From: Reyranella sp.
GTDB taxonomy: Bacteria > Pseudomonadota > Alphaproteobacteria > Reyranellales > Reyranellaceae
Assembly (NCBI GenBank): GCA_004296815.1
Contig: SCVT01000619.1
Location: forward strand, 1 to 8,532
Reading direction: 5' to 3'
Length of the DNA: 8,532 bases
Made by a program: the position numbers and the translations under genes. Every line of letters begins with the position of its first letter. The stretch's first letter is position 1. The notes under the pieces were generated by a model. The model ran no database searches. It was not told the origin of the DNA and was given only the letters and a program-made list of their open reading frames with translations. Positions 6,804 to 8,532 of the stretch are shown one piece after another.

Positions 6804-7717
6804 CCGGCGCCCGCCTGCCGGTCACCGTCATCGGCGGCTATCTCGGCACGGGCAAGACGACGCTGGTCAATCATCTGCTGCGTGCCGCCGACGGACGGCG
6901 GCTCGCGGTGCTGGTCAACGATTTCGGCGCGACGCCCATCGACCGCGACCTGATCGTCTCCGGGAGCGGCGACACGCTCGAGATCTCCGGCGGCTGCGTC
7001 TGCTGCAGCTACGGCTCCGATCTCATGGAAGTCCTGATGGCGTTGCCGGGGCAGCGGCCGGACATCGAGCGGGTCGTGCTCGAGGCGAGCGGCGTCGCGC
7101 TACCCGGCATGGTGGCCAATGCCGTCACCCTGCTCGATCCCTATCGCATCGATGGCATCGTCGTGACGGCCGACGCCGAGACGGTCCGCACGCGCGCCGC
7201 CGATGCCTATCTCGGCGACACGATCCGGCGCCAGCTGGCGGCCGCGGACCTCGTCGTCCTCAATCGCTGCGACCTGGTCGACGAGACGTCGCGCGATGCG
7301 ACGCTCGCCTGGATCGCCGAACAGGCGCCGGCGGCACGCGCGGTGCCGACCACCCGCGCCGCCATCGCGTCTGAACTTCTGCTGGGCCTGCGCGATGGTT
7401 CACCGTCTTCACCGCCGTTGGCGCTCGGCGCTCCTGACGCTGCGACGCTCTACGACTCGCTCGACCTTGATCTACCCCCGGACATCGATCTTGAACGGCT
7501 CGGCAGGCTGCTGACTGTGGCCGACACCGGCGTGCTGCGGGCGAAGGGAATCGCCCGTGACAAGGACGGACGGCTCCTCGTCCTGCACGTCGTCGGACAA
7601 CGCTTTGCCGTCGAAGCGACGCCGCCGAACGCGATGCCCGGGCGGCTCGTCGTGATCGGCCTGCGGGATCGGCTGGATCGGCGGGCGACCCTCGAAGCGG
7701 TACGGCGCAGCTCCTGA
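6800..7717 (+). CDS. CobW/COG0523 family G3E GTPase, putative metallochaperone
   Basis: This is a 305-residue P-loop GTPase of the G3E family, whose members insert or deliver metal to enzymes or act in zinc homeostasis. Walker A is GGYLGTGKTT (residues 12-21). The metal-binding CxCC signature is GGCVCCSYG with Cys66, Cys68 and Cys69. The switch/Walker B-type motif is VVLEASGVA (Glu95, Ser97, Gly98). The guanine-recognition motif reads NRCD (155-158) instead of NKxD, a conservative Lys to Arg change. A linker at about 185-230 is Ala/Pro/Ser-rich, and the C-terminal CobW-type domain follows (about 235-295). No His-rich metal-binding stretch is present. The start ATG 6800 overlaps the amidohydrolase stop as ATGA, and no Shine-Dalgarno is apparent, so translation likely depends on coupling. 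The nearest client by position is the metal-dependent amidohydrolase; that is an inference. CobW in the strict sense (cobalamin) is unlikely because no cobalamin genes are nearby. Confidence 0.9.
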   Translation: MTGARLPVTVIGGYLGTGKTTLVNHLLRAADGRRLAVLVNDFGATPIDRDLIVSGSGDTLEISGGCVCCSYGSDLMEVLMALPGQRPDIERVVLEASGVALPGMVANAVTLLDPYRIDGIVVTADAETVRTRAADAYLGDTIRRQLAAADLVVLNRCDLVDETSRDATLAWIAEQAPAARAVPTTRAAIASELLLGLRDGSPSSPPLALGAPDAATLYDSLDLDLPPDIDLERLGRLLTVADTGVLRAKGIARDKDGRLLVLHVVGQRFAVEATPPNAMPGRLVVIGLRDRLDRRATLEAVRRSS

Positions 7718-7721
7718 CCGG

Positions 7722-8532
7722 CTACTGGTCGGCCTGGATGCGCGTCACGGTGTCCTGCAGCCGCGCCTCCTCGACCACGCTCGAGTAGAGCGGCACGAAG
7801 GCATTGAGGAAGGAGGCGCGGTCGACATCATCGACGATGCGTGCGCCCGACGCCTCTGCCTGCGCACGCGAGGCCGCTTCGTGGTCGTCGACCCGCGAAC
7901 GCATGAACGCGACCGACTCCTGCGCGGAATCGCGAATCATCCTCTGATCGTCGGCCGACAGAAGGCGCCAGGCCCGCGCAGAGAAGATCAGCACCGACGG
8001 CGGCTGCGAATGCTGCGTCATACTGTAGTAGGGCGCGACTGCATGGTGTCCGCCTGCGACGTAGGTCGGCATGTCGGCGTCAGCGGCGTCGATCACGCCG
8101 GTCCGCAGCCCGGCCTGCACTTGTCCCATCGGCATCATCACCGGCTTTGCACCGAGTCCCCGCAGGAAGACCTCCCAGCTATCGGCCTTCTGGACACGCA
8201 CGTTCATGCCCTTGAGATCGGCGGCGCTGCGGATCGGACGGCGGCTGTAGAAAGATCGCACACCGCCATCGTAGAGCGCGAGCCCGATGAAGCCGTGGCG
8301 TTCGAGCCCCGCCAGGATCTCCTGCCCTACCGGTCCGTCGAGCGTGCGACGCATGTGGTCCGTCGACTTGAACAGGAACGGCAGGGTCGGAATCACCGTT
8401 CCCGGGACCACGCTGTTCAGGACGTTAAGATTGACCCGCGCCATGTCGAGCGTGCCGTTGCGGACCTGGGCGACGGTGAAGCTTTCCGACTCCGGATCGT
8501 TCGCGCCGAGACTGGAGATGGCCAGGCGGCCA
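7722..8532 (-). CDS. TRAP transporter solute-binding protein (DctP family), N-terminus beyond window
   Basis: This is the periplasmic receptor of a tripartite ATP-independent transporter; such receptors usually bind organic acids or related small molecules and hand them to DctQM membrane proteins. The reverse frame is open to the right edge, giving 269 visible residues; the usual length is about 330, so roughly 60 residues with the signal peptide are missing. Reading continues upstream of the Met codon at 8444-8442 with TVAQVRNGTLDMARVN, typical of the family, so that Met is internal. Other family marks are RPIRSAADLKGMNVRVQ with the ligand-binding Arg at codon 8198-8196, LGAKPVMMPMGQVQAGLRTGVID, and AWRLLSADDQRMI. 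The segment DAADADMPTY differs from the more common DGAENN-type sequence, which may reflect a different ligand. The gene is convergent with the GTPase gene and only 4 nt separate their stops. The DctQ and DctM genes are not visible and no gene follows downstream on this strand. Confidence 0.92.
   Translation of the reverse strand, partial: GRLAISSLGANDPESESFTVAQVRNGTLDMARVNLNVLNSVVPGTVIPTLPFLFKSTDHMRRTLDGPVGQEILAGLERHGFIGLALYDGGVRSFYSRRPIRSAADLKGMNVRVQKADSWEVFLRGLGAKPVMMPMGQVQAGLRTGVIDAADADMPTYVAGGHHAVAPYYSMTQHSQPPSVLIFSARAWRLLSADDQRMIRDSAQESVAFMRSRVDDHEAASRAQAEASGARIVDDVDRASFLNAFVPLYSSVVEEARLQDTVTRIQADQ

Noticed and set aside
8442..8444. Met codon as true start of the TRAP receptor
   Set aside because: The frame continues upstream to the window edge with family-like sequence, and a start here would remove the signal peptide and first domain strand.

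Overview
This is a gene-dense, high-GC window from a Gram-negative bacterium, most likely an alphaproteobacterium. The evidence is a PrtD/PrtE-type type I secretion pair, a TorF-type outer-membrane barrel, a TRAP solute-binding protein and a strong third-position G/C bias. Genus cannot be fixed from the sequence alone.

Layout from left to right:
- 1-497 holds the C-terminal ATPase half of a type I secretion ABC transporter, cut by the left edge.
- 497-1801 holds its HlyD/PrtE-type periplasmic adaptor, with overlapping stop and start codons.
- After an 82-nt gap, 1884-4281 holds two adjacent, non-identical acyl-CoA dehydrogenase genes of 376 and 418 codons. The second carries the GGTDEIQR FAD/dimer motif and a candidate catalytic Glu, and the first lacks both. 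This is the pattern expected of a heteromeric (alpha2beta2-like) acyl-CoA dehydrogenase. The first gene's Shine-Dalgarno can pair with an upstream CCTCCCG.
- After a 70-nt gap containing a stem-loop, 4352-7717 holds three tightly packed genes: a TorF-family putative porin, a metal-dependent YtcJ-like amidohydrolase (4-nt gap) and a CobW/COG0523 G3E GTPase (ATGA overlap).
- On the minus strand, a DctP-type TRAP transporter solute-binding protein runs off the right edge. Its stop codon lies 4 nt from the GTPase stop.

The most interesting reading is that the porin, amidohydrolase and GTPase form one translational unit: an outer-membrane entry route, a hydrolase needing a metal, and a candidate metallochaperone for that hydrolase. 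The adjacent TRAP receptor might supply inner-membrane uptake, although it is on the opposite strand. The acyl-CoA dehydrogenase pair may serve breakdown of a bulky or branched acyl-CoA; its substrate is not visible here. No RNA genes, CRISPR arrays, insertion sequences or phage genes were seen.
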